From the NCBI RefSeq assembly GCF_012034935.1, contig NZ_JAATEN010000020.1:62001-126000 (forward strand): DNA of 64,000 nucleotides, written 5' to 3'. The stretch comes from Streptomyces zingiberis. GTDB taxonomy: Bacteria; Actinomycetota; Actinomycetes; Streptomycetales; Streptomycetaceae. The translations under genes and the position numbers were made by a program. Position 1 is the first letter of the stretch. Every line of letters starts with the position of its first letter. Below, one piece after another: positions 43,892 through 52,574 of the stretch. Under the pieces are notes generated by a model. It searched no databases and was not told the DNA's origin. It worked only from the letters and a program-made list of their open reading frames with translations.

Positions 43892-45370
43892 ATGCCTACG
43901 CTCATTTTCGACTTTGAACGGTTCGATGCTTTCCTACTCCCCACAGGAAGCCATGTCCTCGTGACCGACATTTCTGTTGTGTTACCTGCGCATAACCGAC
44001 CTGAAGAACTCATCAGAACGCTTCGGAGTCTCACCCAGCAGACACTCCCCACCACCGACTTCGAGGTCATCGTCGTCGACGACGGCTCTCGCGAGGACGC
44101 CCGCGCACTCGTCCGGGAATCGGCCGCCGCCCTGTCCTCGCTCAACCTCCGGGTGGTCAGGAACGAAAAGGCCTCGGGCGCCTCCGGGGCCAGGAACCAG
44201 GGGGCCCGGCTGGCCACCGCGGACCTCCTGGTCTTCCTCGACGTCGACTGTCTCGCCCATCCCGACATGCTGGCCGTCCACCTCGCGACGCAACGTGAGC
44301 GGCGGGTGGCGGCCTCCGGTTACACCCACGGCAGGGAGTTCACCCCGGAGACCTGGGATCTGCGGATCGGCGGCGAGTGGAACTGGGAGTCGGCCGACGA
44401 GGTCTTCGCGAAGGCCGCCACCATCGGCCTGCTGCACGACCCGCTGACGGAGCTGCTCGCCGAGCCCCGGCCCAGCGACTGGGCCTTCTTCTGGACCTGC
44501 AACGTCAGCGTCCCGCGTGACGCGTTCGAGGCGATCGGCGGCTTCGACGAGAGCTTCGACGTCAAGGGCGTCGAGGACGTCGAGCTGGGCCTGCGCCTGT
44601 CGCTGGCCGGGCTCCCGACGGTCTTCCTGCCGGCTTCCCGCGCGCTGCACCAGCCGCACCCCCGCGACCGGCACACGGAGTTGCTGCGGGACCGGCGCAA
44701 CGACCTCGTCCTGCTCCGCCGCCACCCCACGCTGGAGGTGGAGGCCGTGTGCAGCTTCGACATCGTGAACGCCCGCGCGGCACTGCCCGCGCTGACCGCG
44801 TTCCGCGACCGCCTCGCCCCCGAGGCCGCCGACACCGCGCACCTGCCCGTGCTGCCCCGGGCGACGGAGATCCTGGCCGGCGCGGAGAGCACGCTGCTGA
44901 TCGGCGCGGCCGACGCCTGGCCGGAGACCCTGCCCGCGCCGTCGCTGACGGTCGGCCCCACCGCCGAGGAGACCCCGGGCCGCTCCTACCGGCTGCTGGG
45001 CACGCGGCTGCCGTTCGAGGACGGGCAGACGGACGTGGCCGTCCTCACCGACTACTGGCGGGCGCTGCCCGAGGCCACCGCGTGCCGGGTCCTCGACGAG
45101 GCGCTGCGGTGCGCGCGCCGCGTCATCGTGCTGAGCGACGTGGCCACCGCGCCGCCGGCCGTGCCGGACCCGGAGCTGGCGGCGGCCCTGGAGGGGGCGG
45201 GCACCCCCTTCTGGACGCACACGATCGCGCTGCGCCGCGAGTTCCACCAGTTCCGTTTCACCGCGCTGGACCGGCCGGCGGGCGGGCCGAACGCCGCCGG
45301 GGCGAGCCGCGCGTTCACGGTGGAACCGGCCGATTGGCCGCTCACCCACCTCTCGGGCATCACGCACTGA
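43892..45370 (+). CDS. GT2 glycosyltransferase with degenerate methyltransferase-like C-terminus
   Basis: This is a 492-residue protein. Residues about 26-300 are a family 2 (GT-A) glycosyltransferase with DISVVLPAHNRPEELIRTL, VIVVDDGSRED, the metal-binding variant DVD in LVFLDVDC, and GVEDVELGLRL as the ED acceptor motif. The last 180 residues look like a Rossmann methyltransferase remnant (LPFEDGQTDVAVLTDYW, LDEALRCARRVIVLSD) without a SAM-binding glycine motif I. ATG 43892 has a weak ribosome binding site. GTG 43961, behind CAGGAAG and directly before the GT2 fold, is a serious alternative that would make the AT-richer first 23 codons leader. It is first of seven co-directional genes. Confidence 0.85.
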   Translation: MPTLIFDFERFDAFLLPTGSHVLVTDISVVLPAHNRPEELIRTLRSLTQQTLPTTDFEVIVVDDGSREDARALVRESAAALSSLNLRVVRNEKASGASGARNQGARLATADLLVFLDVDCLAHPDMLAVHLATQRERRVAASGYTHGREFTPETWDLRIGGEWNWESADEVFAKAATIGLLHDPLTELLAEPRPSDWAFFWTCNVSVPRDAFEAIGGFDESFDVKGVEDVELGLRLSLAGLPTVFLPASRALHQPHPRDRHTELLRDRRNDLVLLRRHPTLEVEAVCSFDIVNARAALPALTAFRDRLAPEAADTAHLPVLPRATEILAGAESTLLIGAADAWPETLPAPSLTVGPTAEETPGRSYRLLGTRLPFEDGQTDVAVLTDYWRALPEATACRVLDEALRCARRVIVLSDVATAPPAVPDPELAAALEGAGTPFWTHTIALRREFHQFRFTALDRPAGGPNAAGASRAFTVEPADWPLTHLSGITH

Positions 45371-45432
45371 CCGGCGCTCGCGCCACAGCCGGTTCGACCA
45401 TTCCGCGCCACAACGACGGTCGGGGATCAGCC

Positions 45433-46614
45433 ATGCTCACCCGCGAAGAAAACCGTGTCCAGAACCTCAGGGAATTCGAAGAGGGACGTACCCGGCTCCG
45501 CAGCCGACCGCGCGCGCTCTTCGTCGAACTCACCGAGAACTGCAACTTCTCCTGCCCCATGTGCCGTTCCGGCGGCCCGTTCGACCGGTCGAAGAACATG
45601 AGTTTCGAACTGTTCGAGGAGATCGCCGAGGAACTGTTCCCGACGGCGGAGATCGTTGATCTTCGCGGCTGGGGTGAGAGCACCATCCTCAAGCGTTTTC
45701 CCGAGTTCGTCGACCGGACGCTGAGTTACGGCTGCCGCGTGCGGATCGTGACGAACCTGTCCGTGCCGAACGAGGAGATGTGGCGCCATCTGGTCCGCAA
45801 CCGGGCCCTCATCGCCGTCTCGTTCGACGCGGGCGAGGAGAAGACCTTCGAAACCCTCCGCAGCGGCGCGAAATTCCGGACCATCGTCCGGAATCTCGAA
45901 ATCCTGGCGGACGAGGGCCGCGCCAGCGGCGTCGGCACGGACAACGTGCACCTCAACGTGGTCGTGCAGGAGGCCGCGCTGGAGGAGCTGAGCCAGATCG
46001 TCACGCTGGCCGGGCGCCTCGGATTCCGCGTCCATCTGAACCCCGTGACGCTGGGCCACGACGATCCGGACAACCTCCGATTCCACCGGGACCGGCTCGC
46101 CGCCTCCCTCGCGGAGACCGCGCGGGTGGCCGAGGAGACCGGGACGGAGGTGCGGATCGACGCGGCGCTCGACGAGGCGTGGGCGCTCACCGAGCACACC
46201 GCCAAGACCTGCACCCACCCGTGGATGTACTGCTACTTCAACTACGCGGGCAAGGTGGGTTTCTGCGATCACCTCATCGGCCAGCCCGGCGAGAGCTATC
46301 TGCTGGGCGACCTCAGGACCGCCTCGTTCGAGGAGATCTGGAACGGCCCCTCCTACCGGCGGCTGCGCGCGGAGCACGCGGCCTGGGAGGAGGGCCTCTC
46401 GGAACGCTTCGAGGAGTGCAACTGGTGCTACCGCAACAGGTACGTGGACTTCGACCCCGAGACCCATCCCGGCTACGAGAGCCACGTGGTGCGGCTGACG
46501 CCGGCGAACTGCCCCGCCGTCAGCGGTGAGGGCACGCCGCGCCCGCCCTCCCCCGGCGCGGCGCGGCGCTCCCTGCCGCTCACCGTGGTCTCGCACCCGC
46601 CTCACCAGTCCTGA
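45433..46614 (+). CDS. Radical SAM enzyme with twitch-type auxiliary cluster domain
   Basis: This is a 393-residue radical SAM protein. The cluster motif is CNFSCPMC (Cys37, Cys41, Cys44). C-terminal cysteines fit the twitch pattern: Cys260-X12-Gly273-X4-Cys278 and Cys329-X2-Cys332, with one extra Cys267. It has fewer cysteines than a full seven-Cys SPASM domain. Twitch enzymes include BtrN (dehydrogenase in butirosin) and HygY and AviX12 (epimerases of sugar moieties). A role in oxidising or epimerising a sugar carbinol here is therefore plausible, particularly as an aminotransferase follows. ATG 45433 begins MLTREENRVQN; no strong ribosome binding site is visible. The last 30 residues are Pro/Ser/Arg-rich. 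Confidence 0.88.
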   Translation: MLTREENRVQNLREFEEGRTRLRSRPRALFVELTENCNFSCPMCRSGGPFDRSKNMSFELFEEIAEELFPTAEIVDLRGWGESTILKRFPEFVDRTLSYGCRVRIVTNLSVPNEEMWRHLVRNRALIAVSFDAGEEKTFETLRSGAKFRTIVRNLEILADEGRASGVGTDNVHLNVVVQEAALEELSQIVTLAGRLGFRVHLNPVTLGHDDPDNLRFHRDRLAASLAETARVAEETGTEVRIDAALDEAWALTEHTAKTCTHPWMYCYFNYAGKVGFCDHLIGQPGESYLLGDLRTASFEEIWNGPSYRRLRAEHAAWEEGLSERFEECNWCYRNRYVDFDPETHPGYESHVVRLTPANCPAVSGEGTPRPPSPGAARRSLPLTVVSHPPHQS

Positions 46615-46633
46615 CCCAGGAGAGGGAGTCACC

Positions 46634-48664
46634 GTGCCTGTCGAAGGAAGTCCCGCACCGCACGCCGGCGCCGCCTGGCCCGAGTGGCCCGAGACCGACG
46701 AACGGTCGGTGCGCGCGCTGGCCCGTCCGTTGCTCAGCGGCCGGCTGGCGGTGAGCGGCGCCCGCTCCGTCTGGTCCTCGGACAACGAACGCGCCGCGAG
46801 CGAGCTGGCCGCCCTGTCCGGACGCGCGCACGCCGTGCTGACGACCAACGGTTCCAGCGCCATCGTCGTGGCGCTGCACGCGCTCGGCATCGGCCCGGGC
46901 GACACCGTGGCGATGCCCGCCACCACGTGGGTGAGTTGCGCGACCGCCGTCTTCCGGGTGGGCGCCCGCCCCGTCTACTTCGACGCGGACGAGGACTCCC
47001 CCTGCGGCGATCCGGCCGGGCTCGCCGCCGCCCCGAGCGCCGTGCTGGGCATCCATCTCTACGCCCAGGCGTTCGACGTGGCCCGCGCCAGGGCCGTCTG
47101 GCCCGGCGTGCCGATCATCGAGGACGTGTCCCACAGCCAGTTCGGCACGGACGCGCGCGGGCGGCGCCTCGGCGGGCTCGGCGACATTTCGATCATGAGC
47201 CTCCAGGCCACGAAGATCATCACCTGTGCGGAGGGCGGCGCGGTCCTCACCGACGATCCGGAGCTCGCCGCACGGCTGGACTCCCTGGTGATGGACTCGC
47301 GCCGACGGACCCGATTACCCGCGCCGGAGGCGGCCGGCGAGCTGGAGCCGGCGTTTCTGCTCCACGGCGCCAACCACGCGCTGCCGGAGACCTCGGCCGC
47401 GCTGCTCCTCGACCAGCTGGCCAGGTTCCCCCGCCAGGCGGCGGTCCGCGCCGAACGGGCGGCGCTCTTCCGTTCGCTCATGACGGCCCAGGGCTGGGAG
47501 GTCGCGGCGGACGAGGGGGTGCTCGGAGGCGGCACCTTCTACGGACTGGCGCTGCGCGTTCCCGACGGGCGCCCGCCGCAGGACGTGCTCCGGGACGTGC
47601 ACGCCCGCACGGGCGCCGCGCTGGACCGCGTCTACCCGCCGGTCCCCGAGGGGCCGCTCTACCGGCCGGCCACGGTGAAGCAGTTCGCGGCACTCGCGCT
47701 CGACACCCCGCCGCCCGTTCCGCACTCCCGGGCCTGGCACACGACCGGTGTGGTCGTACCGCACCAGCTCTTCCTCGCCCCGCCGGAGCGGGTCGAGCGG
47801 CTGGCCGCCGCGCTGGGCCGGCCCGGGACGGCGCGGGCCCGGCCGCTCCCGGCGGCGGAGGACACGGCCTCGGAGGCCGAGCCGCCCGTGATCGACGTCG
47901 TCGTCATCACCCGGGGCACGCGTCCCACCCTCGACGCCGCGCTGAACAGCGTCACCAAGCAGGATGTGACCGCCCGGATCCGCACCACCGTGTGGATCGA
48001 CGGAACGGCCCCCGCCCCCGCCGTTCCCGCGACGCTCGACGCGCGGGTGGTCCGCATCGACCGGTCCGACGCCGCGGGGGACGACCCGTTCGACCGCATC
48101 GCGGCGCTGCGCAACCTGGCGGCGCGCGGGACCACGGGCGACTTCGTGGCGTTCCTCGACGACGACAACGAGTGGGAGGAGGACCATCTGTCGAGCCTGC
48201 TCCGCCTCGCGGTCGGCACCGGCAGCCCCGCGGTGCACTCCTGGCGCACCCTCGTCGACGCCGGGGGCCGGCCGACGCCGGTGACCCGCTTCCCCTGGTT
48301 ACCACCGGGGCCCGACGCGGACCGGCGCTTCCGGGAGCTGTGCGCGGCGGGCGTGATGGGCGAGGACCCGGTGGTCCGCGACGGCTTGACGTTCGAGCTG
48401 CCCGGCGGTCCCACCGGGATGATCGATATGGGTGAGTGGCTCTTCGACCGCCGGCTGCTGGGTCTGCTGGCCTTCCGCCGCCCCCGCACCCGGCGCGAGA
48501 TCGCCGAGCGCCTCGGTGAGGACGACATCCTGCTGGAGCAGCTGGTGGCGCTGGACGTGCCGGTGCGCTGCACGCGGCGGGCCACCCTGCGGTACCGGCT
48601 GGGCGGCATGTCCAGCAGCGAGTTCGGCGACGCCCCGCCGTCCGTCCCCGGCGCCCTGCGGTAG
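46634..48664 (+). CDS. StrS-type sugar aminotransferase fused to a GT2-like domain
   Basis: This is a 676-residue fusion. Residues 20-395 are a DegT/DnrJ/EryC1/StrS PLP aminotransferase: AVLTTNGSSAIVVALHALG for phosphate binding, PGDTVAMPATTWV, VPIIEDVSHSQFG and the PLP lysine Lys194 in MSLQATKIITCAEGGA. From about residue 418 a GT-A glycosyltransferase-like domain begins (VIDVVVITRGTRPTLDAAL, FVAFLDDDNEWEEDHLSSLL with DDDN at 509-512). The GTG start at 46634 has GAGAGGGAG upstream, 20 bases after the radical SAM stop. Aminotransferase and GT2 are normally separate proteins. Joining them suggests channeling of an aminated sugar to transfer, which is inference. Confidence 0.88.
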   Translation: MPVEGSPAPHAGAAWPEWPETDERSVRALARPLLSGRLAVSGARSVWSSDNERAASELAALSGRAHAVLTTNGSSAIVVALHALGIGPGDTVAMPATTWVSCATAVFRVGARPVYFDADEDSPCGDPAGLAAAPSAVLGIHLYAQAFDVARARAVWPGVPIIEDVSHSQFGTDARGRRLGGLGDISIMSLQATKIITCAEGGAVLTDDPELAARLDSLVMDSRRRTRLPAPEAAGELEPAFLLHGANHALPETSAALLLDQLARFPRQAAVRAERAALFRSLMTAQGWEVAADEGVLGGGTFYGLALRVPDGRPPQDVLRDVHARTGAALDRVYPPVPEGPLYRPATVKQFAALALDTPPPVPHSRAWHTTGVVVPHQLFLAPPERVERLAAALGRPGTARARPLPAAEDTASEAEPPVIDVVVITRGTRPTLDAALNSVTKQDVTARIRTTVWIDGTAPAPAVPATLDARVVRIDRSDAAGDDPFDRIAALRNLAARGTTGDFVAFLDDDNEWEEDHLSSLLRLAVGTGSPAVHSWRTLVDAGGRPTPVTRFPWLPPGPDADRRFRELCAAGVMGEDPVVRDGLTFELPGGPTGMIDMGEWLFDRRLLGLLAFRRPRTRREIAERLGEDDILLEQLVALDVPVRCTRRATLRYRLGGMSSSEFGDAPPSVPGALR

Positions 48665-48727
48665 GGCGCCGGCCCGTTCCGCACCGTCGGCCTGCCCGGC
48701 ATCAGCGCGAGATTGGGAGTGCCCACG

Positions 48728-49570
48728 ATGAGCCTGCACGAGTTCTACGACCCCGAGCTGTACGAGATGAAGATGGGCATCTCGCCCCGGGTCGGCCCCC
48801 TGTACCTCTCCGAGCTGCGCGATCTGGCGCCCGGTTCCACCGTGATGGAGCTCGGCTGCGGCATCGGCGACGTGCTGCTGCCGTTCGCCCGGCTCGGCCA
48901 TCGCGTCGTGGGTGTCGACGGCTCCCCCGGGATGCTGCGCAGATTCCAGGAGCGGCTGGACGAGGAGGAGCTGGACGGGCGGGCCACCCTGCACCGGTGC
49001 ACGCTGCCCGAACTGCCGGACACCGGGCCGGCGGACGCGATCGTCATGCCGTACGACCTGATCTCACACCTGCTGGACGACACGCTGCTGGACGAGCTGT
49101 TCGCCAACTGCCGGCGGATCAGCAAGCCGGAGACGGAGATCCTGCTGGACGTGGCGCGCTTCGACGTCGGATATCTCGGCTCGCTCGCCGGGGCGACGGG
49201 CGCGCTCACCCGGGCGCACGACATCCACGACTATCTGGGCGACCACTCCCTGTACGTCAGCGAACAGTCCCGCTACACGCCGGAGACCGGGGTGCTCGCC
49301 TGCATCTTCCGGTACGAGGAGCTGGACGCCACGGGCAGCCTGGTCCGCACCTGGTTCCGCCGGCTCCGGCTCTACCCCCGGCGCGCGCGGGAGGTCACGG
49401 CGGCGCTGGCGCTGGCCGGCTTCGAGCACGTCCGCGTCGAGGACCGGTCGTTCCCCGACGGGATGGACCACCTGCTGGTCCGGGCCACGGTCGGCCACGG
49501 CCCGGGCCTGCCCTCCCGGTCCGCGCCGGGCCACCCCCCGGTGGCACGGGCATCGTCGGAAACTCGCTGA
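48728..49570 (+). CDS. Class I SAM-dependent methyltransferase (cluster)
   Basis: This is a 280-residue methyltransferase. Motif I is TVMELGCGIGDVLLPFA (about residues 37-53), followed by GVDGSPGMLRRFQERL and a motif IV-like segment DAIVMPYDLISHLLDD. It resembles small-molecule O- or N-methyltransferases. ATG 48728 (MSLHEFYDPELYEMK) is preceded by GGGAG at eight bases; the upstream TTG and GTG in frame are less likely. It ends ten bases before the epimerase-like gene, so it is in the same transcript. The likely substrate is the sugar or cyclitol made by this cluster, which is inferred from context only. Confidence 0.87.
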   Translation: MSLHEFYDPELYEMKMGISPRVGPLYLSELRDLAPGSTVMELGCGIGDVLLPFARLGHRVVGVDGSPGMLRRFQERLDEEELDGRATLHRCTLPELPDTGPADAIVMPYDLISHLLDDTLLDELFANCRRISKPETEILLDVARFDVGYLGSLAGATGALTRAHDIHDYLGDHSLYVSEQSRYTPETGVLACIFRYEELDATGSLVRTWFRRLRLYPRRAREVTAALALAGFEHVRVEDRSFPDGMDHLLVRATVGHGPGLPSRSAPGHPPVARASSETR

Positions 49571-49579
49571 GGAGGGAAC

Positions 49580-50554
49580 GTGGCGGCAACGGACGTACCC
49601 CGCCCCCCGGGGACCGTGCCCGGACGCGTCGTCATCACGGGCGGCGCCGGATTCGTCGGCTCCCACCTGGTCGAGTATTTTCTCCACGCGGGCGCCGAGG
49701 TGGTCTGCCTGGACGACTTCTCCTCGGGCTCCAAGCGGAACCTGGAGTTCGCCGACCACGGCAGGCTCTCGCTGCGGACGACGGACGTCTCCGAGGAGTG
49801 CGACGTGGAGGGGCCGGTCGACGCCGTGCTGCACCTGGCCTCGCCCGCCTCCCCCGCCGACTATCTGAGCAGGCCGCTGGCCACCATGCGCGTCGGTTCC
49901 CAGGGCACCTGGAACACCCTGGAGCTGGCGCGCCGCAAGGGCGCGCGGCTGCTGCTCGCCTCCACCAGCGAGGTGTACGGCGATCCGCAGATCCACCCGC
50001 AGCCGGAGAGCTACTGGGGCTGCGTCAACCCGATCGGGCCACGGAGCGTCTACGACGAGTCCAAGCGCTTCTCCGAGGCGCTGGCCATGGCCTACCACCA
50101 GCACCACGGCGTCGACGTCGCCATCGTGCGCATCTTCAACACCTACGGCCCGCGGATGCGGCACGGCGACGGCCGGGCCGTTCCCACGTTCATCACCCAG
50201 GCCCTGGCCGGAACCCCGATCACCATCGCCGGCGACGGCAGTCAGACCCGGTCCTTCTGCTACGTCGACGACCTGGTCGAGGGGATCGCCGCCATGCTCC
50301 GCTCCCCCCTCGTCGGCCCGGTGAACCTCGGCAACCCGGAGGAGTACCGCATCGACACCCTGGCCCGGCGGGTGAAGTCGCTCGCCGGCTCCTCCTCCCC
50401 TCTCAGATTCATCGATCTCCCCGTCGACGACCCCCGTTGCCGGCGCCCCGACATCGCCAAGGCGCGCCGGGAACTCGGCTGGTCCCCGGCGGTGGGCGTC
50501 ACGGACGGACTGCGCCGCACCATCGAGTGGTTCCGCCGGTCCCCGGCCGGCTGA
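49580..50554 (+). CDS. Extended SDR, UDP-glucuronate decarboxylase-like
   Basis: This is a 324-residue NAD-dependent sugar-nucleotide enzyme. It has the nucleotide-binding ITGGAGFVGSHLVEYFL (residues 19-35), HLASPASPADYLSRPL, TSEVYGDPQIHPQPESYWG, and the catalytic YDESK with Tyr158 and Lys162. SPASPADY and GDPQIHPQ-type motifs are hallmarks of UDP-xylose synthases (UXS), which decarboxylate UDP-glucuronate to UDP-4-keto-pentose and UDP-xylose. 4,6-dehydratases are more distant. GTG 49580 sits behind GAGGAGGGAAC. A pentose donor for the cluster's glycosyltransferases is the simplest inference. Confidence 0.9.
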   Translation: MAATDVPRPPGTVPGRVVITGGAGFVGSHLVEYFLHAGAEVVCLDDFSSGSKRNLEFADHGRLSLRTTDVSEECDVEGPVDAVLHLASPASPADYLSRPLATMRVGSQGTWNTLELARRKGARLLLASTSEVYGDPQIHPQPESYWGCVNPIGPRSVYDESKRFSEALAMAYHQHHGVDVAIVRIFNTYGPRMRHGDGRAVPTFITQALAGTPITIAGDGSQTRSFCYVDDLVEGIAAMLRSPLVGPVNLGNPEEYRIDTLARRVKSLAGSSSPLRFIDLPVDDPRCRRPDIAKARRELGWSPAVGVTDGLRRTIEWFRRSPAG

Positions 50555-50680
50555 GCGGGAAAGGCGGGCGAAATCCGAGGAATCCGCGAGGGGGACCGCG
50601 AGGGGGCATGGAGGGGAAAGCGCGCGGCGGAGCGAGGGAACGCGAGGCACATGCCGGGTAATCCGACGAAAAGGGGGAGC

Positions 50681-51313
50681 ATGACGGAACGGACCTCCGC
50701 GGCGGTGACCGAGGCCGACATCGCCCGCTGGTACGAGGGCTGCGTGTTCTCCTCCGACTGGACGACGAGCCACTTTCCCGTCTGGACGGACGTCCTCGGC
50801 GCCTACCGCCACCGGCCCGTGCGGGTGCTGGAGATCGGCTCCTGGGAGGGGCGTTCCGCGCTCTTCTTCCTCCACTTCCTCGCGGAGTCCTCGCTGACGT
50901 GCGTCGACACCTTCGAGGGCAGCGTCGAGCACCACGAGAACGCCTCGCTGGCCCCCTCGGTCGGCGACGTGGAGCGGCGCTTCGACGCCAACACGGCGGG
51001 GTTCGCACACCGGTTGGAGAAGATCAGGGGAACGTCGGGGAGTGTGCTGCCGCTCCTGGGCATCGCCGCCCGCCGCTTCGAGGTCGTCTACGTGGACGGC
51101 AGCCACCACGCCGCCGACGTCTACCGCGACGCGGCGCTGGCCTGGTCACTGGTGGACCCCGGCGGCCTGGTCATCTTCGACGACTACGACTGGAACCTGA
51201 TGGAGACCGAGAGCGAACGCCCGAGGCTGGGCATCGAGACCTTCCTGCGGACCGTTCCCGGGCGGTTCCGCGAGATCCACCGCGACTACCAGCTGATCGT
51301 CGAGAAGCTCTGA
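50681..51313 (+). CDS. Class I methyltransferase, Methyltransf_24/TylF-like
   Basis: This is a 210-residue protein of the Methyltransf_24 type. Motif I is VLEIGSWEGRSALFFLHFL (about residues 47-65). The signature VVYVDGSHHAADVYRDAALAWSLVDPGG is followed by FDDYDW, characteristic of metal-dependent sugar/macrolide O-methyltransferases and CmcI-like proteins. ATG 50681 is chosen because AAGGGGGAGC precedes it directly; another in-frame ATG 30 bases upstream lacks a site. The gap of 126 bases from the SDR gene is the largest in the seven-gene group. The substrate is unknown, probably a sugar hydroxyl. Confidence 0.86.
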   Translation: MTERTSAAVTEADIARWYEGCVFSSDWTTSHFPVWTDVLGAYRHRPVRVLEIGSWEGRSALFFLHFLAESSLTCVDTFEGSVEHHENASLAPSVGDVERRFDANTAGFAHRLEKIRGTSGSVLPLLGIAARRFEVVYVDGSHHAADVYRDAALAWSLVDPGGLVIFDDYDWNLMETESERPRLGIETFLRTVPGRFREIHRDYQLIVEKL

Positions 51314-51376
51314 TCCTCGCGGTTCGGCAGCCGAACCGCAGTCCGAGCACTGGTGTGAGGGGAGTGCCATCGCGTC

Positions 51377-52204
51377 ATGGGCCTGCTGGATTCCGAACAG
51401 ACCGCGTTCTTCGACTCGTTCGGCTTCGTCGTCGTGCGGGGCTTCTTCACGCCCGAGCAGTCGGGCCGGCTCTTCCGCGAGGTGGTGGAGAGCCTCACCG
51501 GCCAGTACCCCCAGGTGTGCCGGGAACCGGAGCCCGCGGCGCGGACCGGCGCCCCCGTGGACGGGGTCACGAGTTACTTCCTGCCCTTGATGAACCCCGT
51601 GACGACGCCCGTGAGCTGCGCGCTCGTCAACGCGTCTCCGCTGCGGGACATCGCCGAACAGCTGCTGGGCGCCGACGCGCTCGTCAAACCCCCGAAGGGG
51701 ACCTACCTCAGCAACGCCTCGCCCTGGCACCAGGACACCGCCGAGCCGCACCTGCGGGCGGTCAAGTGTGTCGTCTACCGGGACGAGTTGTGCGCGGCCG
51801 ACGGCACGCTCCAGTTCCTCCCCGGCTCCCACCGGGGAGACCTCGCGGAGCGACTGGCCGGCTACCGGGAGGAGATGGCCGTCGACGGGGAGTTCCACGA
51901 ACTCGGCGAGGAACGCCGCTGGCCCGGCTTCGTCCCCTCGCTCGGACCCCGCGACGTGGTCGTCTTCGACCCGCACATCTGGCACGGCAGCGTCCACGGC
52001 CGCGCGCGGTTCAGCTGGACCACGTCGTTCGTCGCCGTCCCGGAAGGCCCGGAGGAACGCGCGGCGGCGCGCCGGTACATCGCGCAGTTCCTCGGCCAGG
52101 ATTTCGTCTACGACCAGGAGACGTACCCCTACTACGATCCGCGCTGGTCAGGCCGTGACGCCCCGTCGTTCGCGGGACGGATGAGGGAACTCGGCGTGCT
52201 GTGA
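51377..52204 (+). CDS. Phytanoyl-CoA dioxygenase family Fe(II)/2OG oxygenase
   Basis: This is a 275-residue PhyH-fold oxygenase. The iron ligands are His118 and Asp120 in SPWHQDTAEP and the distal His203 in DPHIWHGSVHGR, with the following Arg for 2-oxoglutarate binding. The family performs hydroxylation, halogenation-like or oxidative cyclisation chemistry in secondary metabolism. In orthosomycins and hygromycin B, PhyH-type enzymes form the orthoester. Being last of the seven genes with a twitch radical SAM enzyme and UXS-like SDR makes a tailoring role on the glycan likely, but orthoester formation is speculative. It is followed by a non-coding spacer before a secreted protease gene. Confidence 0.9.
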   Translation: MGLLDSEQTAFFDSFGFVVVRGFFTPEQSGRLFREVVESLTGQYPQVCREPEPAARTGAPVDGVTSYFLPLMNPVTTPVSCALVNASPLRDIAEQLLGADALVKPPKGTYLSNASPWHQDTAEPHLRAVKCVVYRDELCAADGTLQFLPGSHRGDLAERLAGYREEMAVDGEFHELGEERRWPGFVPSLGPRDVVVFDPHIWHGSVHGRARFSWTTSFVAVPEGPEERAAARRYIAQFLGQDFVYDQETYPYYDPRWSGRDAPSFAGRMRELGVL

Positions 52205-52361
52205 CGGCCGGGCCGGCCCGTCCCCCGGCGCATCCGGCGGTGGCGGTCCGGCCCGGCCCCGCCCGGCTGCCCCGCGCCGTCCGCGACCCACCGGCCGTCC
52301 GATAAACGGCAGGAGGGTACCCGTTCTCCGGACGGGATTCGGCCATTTACTTGACGCGACC

Positions 52362-52395
52362 CTGACAGGCGCACCCCCGGCTGGGAACCTGTCAG
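52362..52395. promoter_or_regulatory. 8-bp inverted repeat upstream of the M4 protease gene
   Basis: CTGACAGG at 52362-52369 and its exact complement CCTGTCAG at 52388-52395 flank an 18-base spacer. It sits in the 370-base region 52205-52574, near a TTGACGCG sequence (52351) that could be a -35 element. It may be an operator, or the hairpin ending the preceding cluster. No gene is seen in this spacer. Confidence 0.45.
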
Positions 52396-52574
52396 CAGCC
52401 CGCTCGGCGCCCCTCCCCGCCTCCCCGCTCCGGCCCCGCCCGCCCCGGGCCCCTCCCCACCGAGGCGGTACGCACCGTCGCGTACCGCCGTGTCCCCACC
52501 GGCAGGTCCACCCCGTCACGCCGGTTCCCCGGCCGCCCCGCACCCCGGGGGCGGCCGCAGCCGAAGGAGTCCGT

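Noticed and set aside
45433..46614. Radical SAM gene as part of a ribosomal peptide (RiPP) system
   Set aside because: No small precursor gene with a leader/core layout was found in the spacers, and the cysteine pattern fits twitch sugar enzymes better than peptide maturases.
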